Assembly: GCA_964357355.1 (NCBI GenBank)
Contig: CAYHKY010000072.1
Location: 1 to 6,280, forward strand
Reading direction: 5' to 3'
From: CAYHKY01 sp964357355
GTDB lineage: Bacteria; Patescibacteriota; Microgenomatia; UBA10105
DNA: 6,280 nucleotides
Shown here: positions 5,901-6,280 of the stretch, piece after piece
Position numbering within the stretch: the stretch's first letter is position 1
Layout of the letters: each line of letters opens with the position of its first letter
Translations under genes and position numbers: made by a program
The notes under the pieces: model-generated
The model's input: the letters and a program-made list of their open reading frames with translations, nothing else
Told to the model about the DNA's origin: nothing
Databases searched by the model: none

Positions 5901-6280
5901 TTAATTTCCCGGCCTCACACGGAAATTCCCCAAGATTGGATGAAGTTGGATATTTTGGGCAGTGACACTGCCGTCAGAATTTTGGCTGCCCAATACGGCA
6001 ACTTGATCCCCGACTTTTAGGGCTGCAGCACTGCTGGTAGCTGTTTCACTAACAGTAGTGCCAGCCGATAAAATAACAATTTTACTGCTGCCGTCACCCA
6101 ATTTGACAGTCAAACTTTTGCCGTCAGTTGCCAGTATCTCTCCTTGAACCCTACCGTTATCCCCTCTGTTTGTGGCACCCCCAACTTGACCTGGTCGACC
6201 TAGAGCATTCCCAAATTGGCGGAAATTTGTCTGGCGTCTACTCTCCTGATATTTCATACCAGCAAAAAATCCTCCACCTC
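5901..6280 (-). CDS. DUF5666-like membrane-anchored protein, C-terminal part (N-terminus beyond the right edge)
   Basis: The open frame runs from the window edge to the TAA at 5901-5903. An ATG at 6257 could be taken as the start, but the frame stays open upstream and encodes GGGFFAG directly before MKYQES. That looks like the end of a membrane helix, followed by a Gly/Arg/Asn/Gln-rich linker (about residues 5-36 after that Met). The rest, about 37-106, alternates strands and turns: VQGEILATDGKSLTVKL, SSKIVILSAGTTVSE, LKVGDQVAVLGSQNSDGS, VTAQNIQL. This is the pattern of DUF5666, a small OB-like beta domain. I recall similar proteins with a GGMKYQQS-type segment in Patescibacteria. The likely topology is a single N-terminal helix with the beta domain outside the cell. 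Its role is unknown. GGAGG before the internal ATG is 13 nt away, too far to favour that start. Confidence 0.75.
   Translation of the reverse strand, partial: GGGFFAGMKYQESRRQTNFRQFGNALGRPGQVGGATNRGDNGRVQGEILATDGKSLTVKLGDGSSKIVILSAGTTVSETATSSAAALKVGDQVAVLGSQNSDGSVTAQNIQLHPILGNFRVRPGN

Overview
The window reads as a stretch of a small bacterial genome, most plausibly a Candidate Phyla Radiation (Patescibacteria, Microgenomates-like) member. This is an inference. It rests on the lysine- and isoleucine-rich proteins, weak or absent Shine-Dalgarno sites, a compact Clp-type AAA+ ATPase with a non-standard N-terminus, and a DUF5666-like membrane-anchored protein with a 'GGGFFAGMKYQ' segment that I associate with that group. 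The standard bacterial code fits all genes. No RNA gene, CRISPR array, transposase or phage gene was found.

Layout. At the left edge is the 5' fifth of a minus-strand translational GTPase of the TypA/BipA family. It has its own promoter and a terminator-like hairpin ending 2 nt before the start codon. Divergent from it on the plus strand is a two-domain Clp ATPase of about 657 residues. Its second AAA+ domain is textbook; its first has lost the usual pore loop and arginine fingers. This gene converges, with a 3-nt gap, on the end of a minus-strand cluster of three genes I do not recognise: a 188-residue protein, an 847-residue protein overlapping it by 11 nt, and a 93-residue protein 11 nt further on. 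A consensus-like -10 box precedes the cluster. At the right edge, also on the minus strand, is the C-terminal part of the DUF5666-like protein, whose true N-terminus lies outside the window.

The main structural oddity is in the 847-residue gene. A GC-rich island at about 3503-3671, made of several palindromes and a 21-bp tandem repeat, runs through the coding sequence without breaking the frame and encodes repeated SSPRLxL heptads. It resembles dispersed chromosomal palindromic repeats, here tolerated inside a gene.

How the genes work together. TypA (ribosome and stress-linked GTPase) and the Clp ATPase (protein remodelling) are housekeeping or stress functions sharing a divergent control region. 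The three-gene cluster is probably co-transcribed, and its function cannot be read from the sequence. The gaps between genes are all shorter than 100 nt.
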